Shown here: piece after piece, positions 57,026 through 63,259 of the stretch | Numbering within the stretch: position 1 is the stretch's first letter | How the letters are laid out: each line of letters begins with the position of its first letter | Assembly: GCA_030159075.1 (NCBI GenBank) | Contig: BROG01000294.1 | Span: forward strand, 62,001-126,000 | Direction: 5' to 3' | Length of the DNA: 64,000 nucleotides | From: Atrina japonica | Lineage: Eukaryota; Mollusca; Bivalvia; Pterioida; Pinnidae | The notes under the pieces: model-generated | Told to the model about the DNA's origin: nothing | What the model saw: the letters and a program-made list of their open reading frames with translations, nothing else | The model's database searches: none | Program-made: the position numbers and the translations under genes

Positions 57026-60000
57026 ATTGAGTTGTGTCGGTGTCCAGCGTTGCCAGGTTATGGTTAAAGTTGTTTGGCAAGTGTTGGAAAGTACTTCAAA
57101 TCATTCAGTATGTGTAGTAGGAGGCTGTTATTTAGTATGGGGGTAAAACATCAATTAGCAGAGTGAAATCTGAAACTTTTTTGGAATCAATTCAAATTTT
57201 GACATATTTATCTGTACATGTAAATCAAAGTCCAACTCTGTATGTCTGCTGTTTTGTAATGACAATGTAAACATATCATAAAATGTTTAAATTTCTACTG
57301 ATGCAAAATCAAAAATAAGCATCCACTAATTTCTTATATTTCAAATAAATGTTTTGGTTTAAAGATGTACCATGGTATACAACAGCCTATACTAATTTCT
57401 GATTTTAGTAGATTTAGTGATTTTATATTCCCAGGTTAAACAGTAACTGCATGTATAGTGTACATACAGATATATATTCTTTTATAAATTCACCAATTCA
57501 GATTTGACAAAGGACTTGCCTCTCAGGACTTTCAGAACTTTGATTTTTGTTTAAAATATTAACTCTTTGACAAGCCAGTAATATAAGGTTTTAAGTTTAT
57601 ATATCTCATTTCTAGACGTGTGATAATTGCTCTGTAAACACACGGCGTGCTAATGCGGGATGGCAGTATGCAGGTTTTAGCGTTACAATGAGGGAATTAT
57701 ATGGGAGGAAATCCATTCTTCAAATAATAGCGGGCTTGGCGTTATAATGGAGGGCGTAATAACAGGGGGGGTGTAATGTATATTCTTGTTTGTTATGTTT
57801 GTTTGTGTACTGTATATTCTTGTTTGTTATTCGTAGACACATTTCTTGGTGTATGATAGGGTCCTTGGGGGTCCCCCCCCCCTTGAAATATATATTTTTA
57901 TTCATAACTTAAAAACCCCCTTTAACCATATAAACTTCACCCCCGTTATAACGCCAAACCTGCATAATGCCAGTATTTCTTGAAGAACAGATTTCCTCCC
58001 ATATAATTCCCTTGTTGTAACGCCAAAACCCACATACAGCCATCCGCTGCCGTTGCAGTACAAATGGTCATTTATACATGTTAAATCCCTCGAACATATT
58101 GCCAGACTAGATTAAAAAAAGAGGTGCGAGTAAAACTGTTAGCCGACAGTAGCTTGTTTACTTCCTACTTCGACTGAAAAGGGGGATATCGAGTATCATA
58201 AACTGGTATCCGGTTGTATGAACAAAGTGTAGAAGTCAGACTGTGAGAGTTTGAAAAACTCAACATGTCGTGTGTTTCTACAGTAAATATCACACGTCAA
58301 GAAATAATTATGAGTAGATAAGGTATACAAACTTAAAGCCTTTGTATTACTGGCCTGTCAAGTTATTTTAAACAAAAATGATGAATGTTAACATTAGAGA
58401 CATTTACGGGTTAATGTTGGAAACATCTAGATTTTCCAGCCGTCTAACATGTACTGCTACACATTTTAGATGGTTTAATTTCGACCATTTTAAATAGGGT
58501 GGCCTAATTTTCCAAACTTAAACAATAGACAAAATATCCGAATTTACGATAGTGAGTTGTAAACAAGATATGATATAGGCTACAACAGGGTCCTGCCCCA
58601 CCCCCTGAAATATATATGTTTACTTGTGACTTAAAAACTGCTCACAGCCCCACCCTTAAACCATATATATCATTGATTGTTATGGGGAGACATTTAGTGG
58701 TGCATATAGGGGACCTGCCCCACCCCCTGGAATATATATTTTGACCTTTAATGGAAATACATTTACTTACCTGATCCTACACTTACTTTGCTACATTTAA
58801 TATCAAAGCAGGGACTGACAAGACATATAATTATGTGTAATTCTTGTGATAATTTGCACCCATTTAGGTGAGCTTTGTTGTCTTCTGACAACTCTTGTTG
58901 AAGAAATCAAATTGGCTTGGATGTTGTTTTTTTTTACCCTGGTCAGGGGTTGACTGGTTGAAGAATTTGTGGCACCAAAAAAATCGCTAGTTGACAAAAT
59001 CTGTCACCAGTTTCCAATTTTTGGAGCCAGATTCAAAGTCAATAGAAAAAAAGATTATTGATGTTATATAGATGTGGTAACTGACATTACTGTCAATTTA
59101 TTTAATTCAATTCAATTAGTTTCATTAAGACATTACATGTATTGTCTGTGTTTAAATTATTATGGAATTGAAATAAAACATCACTTTTGTATTGAACCCA
59201 TCACAATTTTAAATGATGCATCCCTTACGGTGTATAGAATTTGGAGTGGAGTGTGGATGCCAAAGAAGAAGACACCACAATCTCGCTTGGATATTTCTCA
59301 GTTAAATATTTTAAGTAAAATCAATGAGGATTGATATACAAGCTGCATGAATTTAATGTAACAATAATGATGTTGATATTTTAAGTCTGCATATTGGACA
59401 GAACACACAGATGGTGATTATAGGTATAGAGGTTTAAATATACAGGTAATCACTTTATATGTAAAATCATGTACCCAACCACTACAGGTCATTTATATCC
59501 GATAATTACACCTCTGTATGTTTTAATGACATAATTAACAGGTTTATTAGTTCCCTGTTCCTGGTGACTATTTAGAAGATATAATTGACTTATGTAACCT
59601 AGATGGCTTAATACTTCAGTAAAATGGAGGCGCCAGAAGCGATTTTTTTGACGCCAGTTGAAATAAAAAATCGACATTAGCGAAGCCAGCTCCAACCCTG
59701 CCTGGTGCATCTAAGTTTGGAATGCATTTTTTTTATGATAAATTAACTATATTTTCGCTTAAAGGCATACAGGCTGTCATTTTGATGAAAAAAAATCCAG
59801 CAATTAGACCTAAACTTTGATTAAAAAGGCTAAAAATACATATTACCATAGAAAATTTTCACATATCATGCTTATATTGCCAAGAATGAATGAAACATGT
59901 CGACAATTGATATTGCTGCTATCCACATAAGAATACAAATATTTACTCACCCTTTATTCACATTCGATTTTCTTCTCATGAATACTACATTATAACAAAT

Positions 60001-62932
60001 TTTTTCTACCCTGGATATTTGTCAAATATTTTATTTGTATAAAACATTAAATCTTTGAAAATTTTAATACAAACAACAAAAAAACACAGATTGACAGCTT
60101 GTATGCCTTTAAAATAAATTTTCTCTAATGAAAATAATACTAAATAAAATCTACAAGATTCTTTGAATGAGGGCATATTAATGGACAGAAGTACATGCTA
60201 TAGAAGAAATTGATTAACAGGTTTCGCTGACGTTTTTCAGGTATGCACATTTGGAGCTCGAAGTCATACGATGGGATCCAGAAAGTGTTTCATGTTTGGT
60301 CGGAAAACAGATTTTTTAAGGGCAGCATTTCTGAATGTGTTGGATAAGCATTTGAACCCTCCACCACCCAAGTAAGTTAGGTAGTAAGGGGAAGATTTTG
60401 TATCAGGGAGGGATCCAATAAAATATAAATGAAGGGGTTTTGAAAGTAACAGAGCTCCTAGGAACAACTATGTCGTAATGCTTTTCGTGTCCAGGATGAT
60501 GCACCAGGTCACATTTATCCGGGCAATATCTGGTTCAGTTCTACACCTAGGTTCACCTTTTGTGGTGCACAACATCTTGGATGTATATAGATAGAGTTTT
60601 TTATAATGTTTATAATGGCTGGAGATTTTGATCTTGAATACAGCTGCTCATTGGATACTACAGGTCAATTGATCTTTTGATCAATTTTGCTCCAGAAAAC
60701 AACTATATTTCAAGATGTTTAGCTACCTGATTAAAGATCCAAGCAAAACTAGATTACAACTAGATTACACATGATATACTGTAAATATAGATACTTCCGT
60801 GAGTTGTTAATTATGCAATTTTCTTATGCAAACCATACAAGTGGTTTTGTTTTTTTTTACACAAGGTGACACCTTACTATCCTGTATTAAATGATAATTC
60901 TTAGCACAACTGTGGGACTGGCACGTGGGATTAATTTAAACTCCTCAAACTGTCTGCAGTTTGGAAAGAATATAGCACACTAAAACTGAAGCTTTTTTCA
61001 AGGAGATTTAGTGCAATCACAAACCTGCCAACTAGTATGATTAAGGCATATTTTGTACAATTTTGAACTATGCTTGTAGGATATCCATTGACAAAATAGA
61101 ATTTTCTGTTTCCGTTTATTACTGTATGTAAACTTACGTATGTTTGAAAGAGACACAGTCAGAGTTAAGTGTCTATTGTACTCAGATGACTAAAGCAATG
61201 TGCTCAGAATGGCAGAGAAAAGATACCGTTCTCTGCGACAGGATGTAGACGTGATTCTTTTTGTGCCTGCCAAAAAAGACAAAGGTTCAATCATTTTAAA
61301 GAAATACAAAGATTTGACTTTATAACTGCTTCATAGAATTAGAAAGGTAGTCAATATGTCAAATGCCAACTTCACGGTTCAGACTTCATGATTTCACTTG
61401 AAGGAGAAAGTGACATCAAGGAACATTTGAGTAGTGAAAACATAAAGAGCACTAGCAGTAATAAAAACAGTAAATTTGAATCATGCTTATTTTTTTTAAT
61501 TCAAACAAAACCAGCCAACAATATGATTAGGGCTTCAGAATGTTGATTAACCTGTTGTTGGATACAATTCACTGTTGTCTGTGTCTGGTGTCTAATCATG
61601 CATCAGAAATAAGTATCTGAATAGTTTGCTCTTTTTCTATTGTCTTAGACAAGTCCTTTAGGGTCTAGAGTGTCACGGCCACTGTTCAAAAAGAAGTTTT
61701 ATATGATGAGTGATGAACGAACGTATGATTGTGCATGAAATCTCAAAAGTAAATCTTAAAATATTTATGTACATAGAAATGATAGTTTAAAAAAATATTG
61801 GGGCTTCCGTGGCCGAGTGGTTAGAGCATCATGCTTTGATTCATGAAGTCTCAATTCTAGTCTGTGCAGAAAGTTTGCCAGTTTACTTGCGGAAAGACGA
61901 TAGTATTTACTAGAGTACATTGTAACCAGATTTTTTCCTCCACCAATAAAAACTGGCTGCCACCATTTAACTGATAAATTGTTGAGTGTAGCACTATTCA
62001 AAATTCAAAAATAAATAAATAAATAAAAATAATAATAATATTCATATTACAAGATTAAAATGTTTCTTTCTTTTTGTTTTCATTACAGGAAATTGTGTGT
62101 CGAATCCAATTTACCAAAGGAACCACAGTTCATGTCAAGTTCTAAGGATCCATATGAGTTCAACATAGATGGCACTCGTTCAAATCAGTTCAAACCAGTA
62201 TTAAATTCAAACAACAATAATAAACCTATAGTCAAAGCCAAATCAAAACTTCCAAATGTAAATCGTGCGAAAGTCAAAGACGGAATATCTGGGTCTCGAA
62301 GTCCAGGACACTCAAATAGTGCTATGCCTCAAGGTTCAAACTGTGCCACTGCTAATCTCAAGCGCAAGAGAAGCGGTAGCGATACTGCAGCATCTAGTCC
62401 CACTACTTACACTACTGCACAAGCATTTAATACCGTTATCAGTAGCATTACAAGTCTGAATAGTCATACCAATAGTGCTCTTACTGCCATTACGATACCT
62501 AATCTAAGCACTGCCAACATCAGTAATTTCAATGCAACTCTTCCTACAGCAAAAACTCAAAAGAACAACATTTACAAAGACTTGGGTCTGTTTGTGACTG
62601 GGCTTGACCCGTCACTAATGAACGGTCAGTATATTAATATAGCTAACGCCCATCCTCAACAAGTTGACGACAAGACTGTGCAGCAGGCTCATGTGATCAC
62701 AAGTAATAAAAATAACAATCCCAAAATTCTCAACTTGGAAACATTAACGACGTTACAGAAAAATAATGTCATTACCATGCCACCATTATTTATGGAAAGC
62801 ACAGGAACAACGGTACTCGCACCGGTTACCATAGCATCATCACTTAATAATAATCCTGTTGTTACCATAACTACCAATCCAACTGTCTCTCCACCTCAGC
62901 AAAGTCTGTCTACTGCAACAACGTTTCGATCT
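30655..62932 (+). CDS. Ataxin-7 homologue, SAGA deubiquitinase-module anchor (3' end outside window)
   Basis: Nine exons (30655-30742, 30902-30970, 42247-42351, 46214-47089, 51321-51403, 55281-55600, 56685-56838, 60241-60371, 62089-62932) join to 2670 nt, 890 codons, with all phases agreeing. Ataxin-7 (yeast Sgf73) tethers the histone H2B deubiquitinase module to SAGA in the nucleus. In order: GQSWSDW (13-19); N-terminal zinc finger with CEKC and H86/H91 (C-x2-C-x11-H-x4-H); Ser/Thr/Pro-rich linker with a heptad repeat (107-141); SCA7 domain with C389-x10-C400-x5-C406-x2-H409 and [18 protein letters not shown]; an acidic stretch ([11 protein letters not shown]); [14 protein letters not shown] (566-579); a KRKR basic motif at 700-703. 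All blocks align with human ATXN7. There is no polyglutamine near the start. TGA at 30598-30600 closes the frame upstream of this ATG. A single ataxin-7 family gene is expected in invertebrates, so this could equally be called ATXN7/ATXN7L-like. Confidence 0.94.
30902..30970 (+). CDS. ATXN7 coding exon 2
   Basis: 69 nt, phase 1 to 1, acceptor TTTACAG, donor GTAACA, after a 159-bp first intron. Encodes an acidic stretch ([20 protein letters not shown]) without a known motif. It ends SSE and joins the conserved DMCLFGHCP of exon 3. The exon is supported by phase and position rather than strong similarity. Confidence 0.8.
30971..32871. other. ATXN7 intron 2, first part, no gene seen
   Basis: AT-rich sequence. 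An imperfect hairpin (AGTCTGGAATG / CATTCCAGAC) is at 31988-32029. The plus-strand open frame at 31454-31666 has no family signature. Confidence 0.5.
32872..33063. mobile_element. TACAGT-group MITE, GGAACCTCGCTTA type
   Basis: Left end TAGTGGAACCTCGCTTAAAG; right end, reversed, CACAGTGGAACCTTATAATT. The interior repeats AAGACCACCT, GAGACCACCT and CAGACCACTT. A relative lies at 50623-50775. Confidence 0.6.
33083..33252. mobile_element. Foldback MITE with arms of about 60 bp
   Basis: CTTTCACGTTAACTGC, CCTGTGAC, GAGTGGCAAAACGATACAG on the left are mirrored by CTGTATCCTTTTGCCACTTT, GTTACAGGTTCGCAGTTG and TCATGAAAG on the right. Confidence 0.7.
34265..35866. mobile_element. Non-autonomous hAT-like element with perfect 8-bp duplication
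   Basis: GTAGGTAT occurs at 34257-34264 and again at 35867-35874, directly flanking ends that read TAGGGCTGTGTATTA and, reversed, TAGGGATGTATCAATA. An 8-bp duplication with TAGGG-type short imperfect ends is the hallmark of hAT elements. The 1602-bp interior shows no intact hAT transposase. It contains palindromic ATCGATACG-type sequence at 35078-35090. ATXN7 intron 2. Confidence 0.75.
36080..36543. mobile_element. Foldback element with ATTAAAAACCGATCTCT ends
   Basis: ATTAAAAACCGATCTCT at 36080 is mirrored by AGAGATCGGTTTTTAAT at 36527-36543. Inside, CTCCTGTTTTCTGATGT pairs with ACATCAGAAAACGGGAG, and ATCTGCTATGGAGTCATGTA pairs with a TACACATGACCCCATAGCGG segment. Arms are well over 100 bp with divergence. 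Confidence 0.75.
37240..37345. repeat. Dispersed repeat shared with 57470-57550
   Basis: ATTCAGATTTAACAAAGGAC, TTGCCTTTCAGGACTTTCA and TTTGATT recur at 57500-57545. Family not determined. Confidence 0.5.
37769..38039. repeat. Two close copies of a roughly 90-bp repeat
   Basis: 37769-37861 and 37948-38039 both run TTAACTCATTCA, then AGACACATTTGGACTG, then AAGAGTCCATTG and TTTCAGGGGT...GAGTTAA. The segment ends are inverted (TTAACTCAT / ATGAGTTAA). A diverged copy is near 6015-6100. Confidence 0.7.
38215..38594. mobile_element. GGGGCATTAGCT-ended MITE, copy 2
   Basis: Left end AACAGGGCATTAGCTGTATT, right end CACAGCTAATGCCCCTTTAA. The body matches 18440-18785 (ATAAGAGCTATACACAGGC; GGAAATAAGGTCAAGGCCAG) and includes a T21-type homopolymer near 38503-38524. 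ATXN7 intron 2. Confidence 0.75.
38690..38880. mobile_element. TACAGT-group MITE, GTATATAACGACC type
   Basis: Starts TACAGTGAAACATGTATATA; the reversed right end reads TACAGTAAAACCTGCTTAGC. The interior has GGAGGTGGTCTTTATATACA and GGGGGGTCTTTATACACAGG. Related to 50385-50487. Confidence 0.65.
39497..40030. mobile_element. Foldback element with arms of about 100 bp
   Basis: GTAAGTTATTACATGTATAT, GTATGGAGACATTTAAATGT and AGAAAACAAG...CTTGTAT on the left are mirrored in order by the right arm ending ACATATGCATGTAATAACTTAC. About 534 bp overall, with an AT-rich centre of about 330 bp and no coding frame. Confidence 0.8.
41061..41481. mobile_element. TACAGT-group MITE, GAACTTCGATGA type
   Basis: Left end TACAGTAGAACTTCGATGA and reversed right end TACAAAAGAACTTCGATGA match at 17 of 19 bases. 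Sub-terminal echoes include AAGTTCGAAACATCGGGACT and GAAATTCGACTCGGTGAAG. 421 bp, non-coding. Confidence 0.75.
41755..42143. mobile_element. Inverted-repeat element just upstream of ATXN7 exon 3
   Basis: Ends CCTATTTCACAAAGAGTTAT and, reversed, CCCATTTCACAAAGAATCGT. The interior carries a direct 42-bp duplication containing TAAGGAAATTCCTTTACTTT (copies starting near 41848 and 41894) and further inverted ACTTACGGAA/TTCCGTAC pieces. It ends about 100 bp before the exon 3 acceptor at 42246. Confidence 0.7.
42247..42351 (+). CDS. ATXN7 coding exon 3 (N-terminal zinc finger)
   Basis: 105 nt, acceptor TTTTCAG, donor GTATGT, phase 1 to 1. Encodes Asp53-Leu87: [20 protein letters not shown] then [14 protein letters not shown]. 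Human reads MPIFGFCPAHDDFYLVVCND then CNQVVKPQAFQSHY. Ligands C71, C74 and H86 are here; H91 comes from exon 4. In yeast Sgf73 the equivalent region sits inside the deubiquitinase module. Confidence 0.97.
42595..43038. mobile_element. Inverted-end element in ATXN7 intron 3
   Basis: Left AGGGGTTGAAATTTGCATTT and right CTGCTAATTTCAAACCCTG form inverted ends. TAGTCAGTTAGACTAGTTGG and GTCAGCCAGACTAGCTAAAG pair inside. Sequences at 33905-33990 and 48620-48720 (CTCACCATGGTGAG; CTCGCCATGGCGAG) look like distant relatives. Confidence 0.5.
43066..43277 (+). mobile_element. tRNA-derived SINE, internally deleted copy
   Basis: Perfect 11-bp duplication TCCAATTCATG at 43055-43065 and 43278-43288. The head keeps the A box (TTGGCTCAGTCGG), then jumps at GTGAGGTC straight to CCGTGTCACAGTAGGTGTCG, losing about 70 bp including the B box. 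The remaining body and AAAC tail match 26978-27266. Confidence 0.93.
43550..44035. repeat. Tandem repeat, TTCAGACTACAT type, left block
   Basis: About a dozen variable units built from TAGGTCAGAACATTTGAGTA, TGTACATGTGTTCAGACTAC and optional GTGTTCAGACTACA insertions, so unit lengths alternate near 40 and 54 bp. The same repeat resumes at 45645. Confidence 0.85.
44251..45242. mobile_element. Tc1/mariner-like MITE, 992 bp
   Basis: Ends TACCATATTTTATGGCCTAT+AGGTCGAT and reversed TACCGTATTTTACTGCCTAT+AGGTCGAT match at 25 of 28 bases. The terminal TA on both sides fits TA target use. Sub-terminal AGATAAGTCGAAG / AGATAAGTCGATG are direct rather than inverted. No transposase frame. Confidence 0.7.
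45645..45990. repeat. Tandem repeat, TTCAGACTACAT type, right block
   Basis: Continues the 43550-44035 repeat with the same CAGAACATTTGGGTATGTAC and ATGTGTTCAGACTACATAG phrases, decaying after 45880 into GTACATACATTCAGACTGCA. Confidence 0.8.
46214..47089 (+). CDS. ATXN7 coding exon 4 (Ser/Thr/Pro-rich linker)
   Basis: 876 nt, acceptor TTTTCAG, donor GTAAGC, phase 1 to 1. It completes the zinc finger (QERHG, with H91). It then encodes five copies of a heptad around SKLSSP (residues 107-141), a Lys-rich [20 protein letters not shown] stretch comparable to TPSVKVEKI in human, and long Ser/Thr tracts ([21 protein letters not shown]). The end [10 protein letters not shown] leads into the SCA7 domain. 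Low complexity makes it a fast-evolving linker. The antisense frames are shadows. Confidence 0.93.
46270..46374 (+). repeat. 21-bp coding repeat, five copies, within ATXN7 exon 4
   Basis: Five 21-bp units encode [28 protein letters not shown] and PISKLSS, ended by PTK. Third positions vary (AAATTGTCA, AAACTTTCC, AAACTGTCG, AAGCTTTCA) while the peptide is kept. Confidence 0.9.
47589..47840. mobile_element. GGGATTTTCC-ended element, copy 2
   Basis: CAGGGATTTTCC at 47589 (motif 47591-47600) and GGAAAATCCCTG (47828-47839) bound a segment with CATTCCCAATGCAAAATCAA, CCCAATTTGCAGGCAAAATT and GTCAAATGACAATGAATTTG. ATXN7 intron 4. Confidence 0.75.
48251..48460. mobile_element. MITE-like element with CACTGTAAAT ends
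   Basis: CACTGTAAATCTAG at the left and CGCATTTACAGTAG at the right are inverted. The body follows 9487-9692. ATXN7 intron 4. Confidence 0.55.
49639..49775. mobile_element. GGGATTTTCC-ended element, truncated copy 3
   Basis: ACAGGGATTTTCCACCCTAT (motif 49641-49650) is followed by CATTCCGAATGCAAAAAATA and AAGTCAAATGACATTGAATT, colinear with copy 2. The right end is missing. Confidence 0.65.
49893..50127. mobile_element. GGGATTTTCC-ended element, copy 4
   Basis: Motif at 49895-49904 and inverse at 50115-50124. Interior CATTCCCAATGCAAAATGGC and CCCAATTTACCAGACCTTGG. Opposite orientation to 50940-51198. Confidence 0.75.
50385..50487. mobile_element. TACAGT-group MITE, short copy
   Basis: TACAGTGAAACCTGTATATA at the left; the reversed right end is TAGTAAAACCTGCTATAGTG. 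Interior GGGGCCACCC and TATAGAGGTGGCCACTATAG pair. Confidence 0.65.
50510..50584. repeat. (TA)n microsatellite
   Basis: About 35 TA dinucleotides, immediately right of the short MITE at 50385-50487 and left of another at 50623-50775. ATXN7 intron 4. Confidence 0.97.
50623..50775. mobile_element. TACAGT-group MITE, relative of 32872-33063
   Basis: TAAAACCTTGCCTAAAAGTA at the left and, reversed, ATAGTGGAACCTCCCTATCA at the right. AAGACCACATTGCTTACAAG and AAGACCACTTTGCTTCAGTC in between. Confidence 0.55.
50940..51198. mobile_element. GGGATTTTCC-ended element, copy 5
   Basis: Inverse orientation: GAGAATTTTCCTACCTCAAA at the left, TTGCATTGGGAAGGGTCCAG and GGAAAATCCC (51185-51194) at the right. 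Includes GGGTCCAGGGTCCGGAAAAT. It ends about 120 bp before ATXN7 exon 5. Confidence 0.7.
51321..51403 (+). CDS. ATXN7 coding exon 5 (start of SCA7 domain)
   Basis: 83 nt, acceptor CTTGTAG, donor GTAAGT, phase 1 to 0. Encodes [20 protein letters not shown] then CTRSLTCK. Human reads DIHCGVIDLDTKKPCTRSLT then CK. C389, C400 and C406 are three of the four zinc ligands. The fourth, H409, is in exon 6, so the intron cuts the zinc motif. Confidence 0.97.
51404..52353. other. ATXN7 intron 5, first part, no gene seen
   Basis: AT-rich sequence with a short direct repeat at 52100-52210 (CAGTGAGATA...GAGRCAGTTCTTACTTTCTC, twice). No coding evidence. Confidence 0.5.
52364..52630 (-). mobile_element. tRNA-derived SINE, minus-strand copy
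   Basis: Tail first on the plus strand (TTTGTTTGTTTGC), then AACGTCCCACTCAGGAATCT and GGTTCTTTAACGTGCCGACA. The tRNA-like head is at the right (CTACCGACTGAGCCAGGC). Flanked by CACTTTCATG (52354-52363) and CACCTTCATG (52631-52640), a 9-of-10 duplication. It is older than the other two copies. The 107-codon minus frame here is SINE-encoded noise. Confidence 0.9.
53070..53205. mobile_element. MITE remnant that leads into the first 33-bp minisatellite
   Basis: TACAGTGGAATCATTCTTGA, GCCACAAAAATGTGGTCATA, GGTGGTCCCTTAAAAGAGGT and AGTGGTTTTCAGAATG are colinear with 9965-10146. Where the intact element would end in one GGTGGTCTTTCACAGTG segment and its terminal repeat, this copy enters the tandem array instead. 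Confidence 0.8.
53200..53832. repeat. 33-bp minisatellite A, about 19 copies
   Basis: Units read GTGGTCTCACAAGACAGGTG then GTCTTCTATGACA. Variants include TTTGACA for TATGACA, GTGGACTTC for GTGGTCTTC and one short unit near 53490. Because 33 is a multiple of 3 and the unit lacks stops in several frames, long frames with 11-residue repeats (such as [11 protein letters not shown]) appear. They have no start context, splice support or homology. ATXN7 intron 5. Confidence 0.96.
53840..54700. other. ATXN7 intron 5 between the two minisatellites
   Basis: AT-rich sequence. ATCTGGTG..., TTGGGTTTAATC and similar phrases show no coding or repeat identity that I can name. Confidence 0.45.
54708..55190. 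repeat. 33-bp minisatellite B, about 14 copies
   Basis: Starts with a minisatellite-A-like unit (GTGGTCTCAAAAGATTGG, then TTTTCTTCTATGACC) and then runs ATGGCCTCACAAGACAGGCG followed by ACCTTCTGTTACA with very few changes. Both strands stay open over hundreds of bases. The array ends 90 bp before the ATXN7 exon 6 boundary. Confidence 0.96.
55281..55600 (+). CDS. ATXN7 coding exon 6 (rest of SCA7 domain)
   Basis: 320 nt, acceptor TTGCAG, donor GTAGAG, phase 0 to 2. Encodes TH (H409, fourth zinc ligand) then [20 protein letters not shown] and [20 protein letters not shown]. Human reads THSLTQRRAVQGRRKRFDVL. The SCA7 domain of ataxin-7 is reported to contact nucleosomes. The Gln/Ala/Lys-rich helix that follows may be coiled coil. 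The end, [16 protein letters not shown], is Pro/Lys-rich. Confidence 0.96.
55601..56684. other. ATXN7 intron 6, no gene seen
   Basis: Two diverged tandem segments at 55605-55760 and 55800-55960 share GGTTRAGGTCA, CCTACTTCCCATACATCA-like and GATTCTTAGCACCTGCTAT-like phrases. Nothing coding. Confidence 0.5.
56685..56838 (+). CDS. ATXN7 coding exon 7 (acidic segment)
   Basis: 154 nt, acceptor TTTTCAG, donor GTAAGT, phase 2 to 0. Encodes [16 protein letters not shown], then [20 protein letters not shown] and [10 protein letters not shown]. Human has ASRLSSEEGEGDDKEESVEK then LDCHYSGHHPQPA, so order and charge are conserved. Confidence 0.93.
56993..57022. repeat. Uninterrupted 30-base G tract
   Basis: Thirty consecutive G on the plus (sense) strand of ATXN7 intron 7. 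Length is likely polymorphic and may be misread by sequencers. Confidence 0.9.
57540..57775. mobile_element. TTCACCCC-ended element, internally deleted copy
   Basis: Follows 17150-17240 (GACAAGCCAGTAATA; TGATAATTGCTCTGTAAACA), then jumps to GGATGGCAGTATGCAGGTTT and TATATGGGAGGAAATCCATT, ending in ATAACAGGGGGGGTG. It faces the near-full inverted copy at 57940. Confidence 0.65.
57940..58590. mobile_element. TTCACCCC-ended element, inverted copy
   Basis: Reverse orientation of 16793-17660: CTTCACCCCCGTTATAACGC, ATTTCTTGAAGAACAGATTT, TTCGACTGAAAAGGGGGATA, CTGGTATCCGGTTGTATGAA and TATTACTGGCCTGTCAAG appear in reversed order. The far end near 58590 is eroded. Confidence 0.7.
58600..60240. other. 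ATXN7 intron 7, remainder, no gene seen
   Basis: GGGTCCTGCCCCACCCCCTG at 58590-58610 recurs as GGGACCTGCCCCACCCCCTG at 58708-58727, a short direct duplication. Small plus and minus open frames here (59074-59334, 59489-59710) lack splice or family support. Confidence 0.5.
60241..60371 (+). CDS. ATXN7 coding exon 8 (conserved CTFGSR-type block)
   Basis: 131 nt, acceptor TTTTTCAG, donor GTAAGT, phase 0 to 2. Encodes [20 protein letters not shown] then [20 protein letters not shown] and PPP. Human reads FCTFGSRQIGRGYYVFDSRW then NRLRCALNLMVEKHL. This block follows the acidic segment in the ataxin-7 family and ends in a predicted helix ([15 protein letters not shown]). Confidence 0.94.
60372..61799. 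other. ATXN7 intron 8, no gene seen
   Basis: AT-rich. No recognised coding segment or well-bounded mobile element. Confidence 0.5.
61800..62010 (+). repeat. SINE-like copy with Leu/Ser-type tRNA head, second family
   Basis: GGGGCTTCCGTGGCCGAGTG then GTTAGAGCATCATGCTTTG is a tRNA-like head with an A box (TGGCCGAGTGG). The body has TTGCCAGTTTACTTGC, TAAAAACTGGCTGCCACCAT and GAGTGTAGCACTATTCAAA, and the tail is AAATAAATAAAT. It ends about 80 bp before ATXN7 exon 9. Confidence 0.75.
62089..62932 (+). CDS. ATXN7 coding exon 9 (last exon in window)
   Basis: 844 nt, acceptor TTACAG, donor GTAAGT, phase 2 to 0. It completes Lys609 and encodes [20 protein letters not shown] and onward: Asn-rich NSNNNNKP, basic [26 protein letters not shown] (likely nuclear-localisation motif, 700-703), [20 protein letters not shown] and Ser/Thr/Asn-rich tails. 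It ends TFRS at a strong donor. Without splicing the frame would add only VSTHLMF and stop at 62954-62956. The KRKR motif corresponds to GKKRKNSS in human. Confidence 0.92.
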
Positions 62933-62969
62933 GTAAGTACACACCTCATGTTTTAACCATACCTGTTAC

Positions 62970-63250
62970 ATTATAGTGAGATTAGACTCGGGGGTTACCC
63001 ATTGTCCAATTCACATAAATTGGCGTGGACAGAGTAACCTTTTGATTATCATACTTGTGATTTTACTCACTTTACAGTTATGAAAAACTTGAGTTTTATT
63101 TCTCACTGGATACTGATAGGTATGTTGACAAGTAGAAACAATTACTCTTACCAGTGTAATTTTAAAGTATTACCTAAAAGTAGAACTTGTTCAGGTCAAG
63201 AAAGAGTTCACGAGACTCCACCCCACAAGGTTATATGGATTTTGATATAC
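62970..63250. repeat. Dispersed repeat, copy 2
   Basis: Colinear with 16130-16440 (ATTGTCCAATTCACAT; GGACAGAGTAACCTTTTGAT; CTCACTGGATACTGATAGG; GAGACTCCACCCCACAAGG). It begins about 40 bases after the exon 9 donor. The small open frame inside is not a gene. Confidence 0.6.
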
Positions 63251-63259
63251 TTCTTGTCA

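Noticed and set aside
61800..61875. Leu/Ser-type tRNA gene
   Set aside because: Only the 5' half is tRNA-like; the T-arm is decayed and the sequence continues as a SINE-like body shared with three other loci.
62689..62877. Minus-strand 62-codon frame within ATXN7 exon 9
   Set aside because: Antisense shadow of the coding exon.
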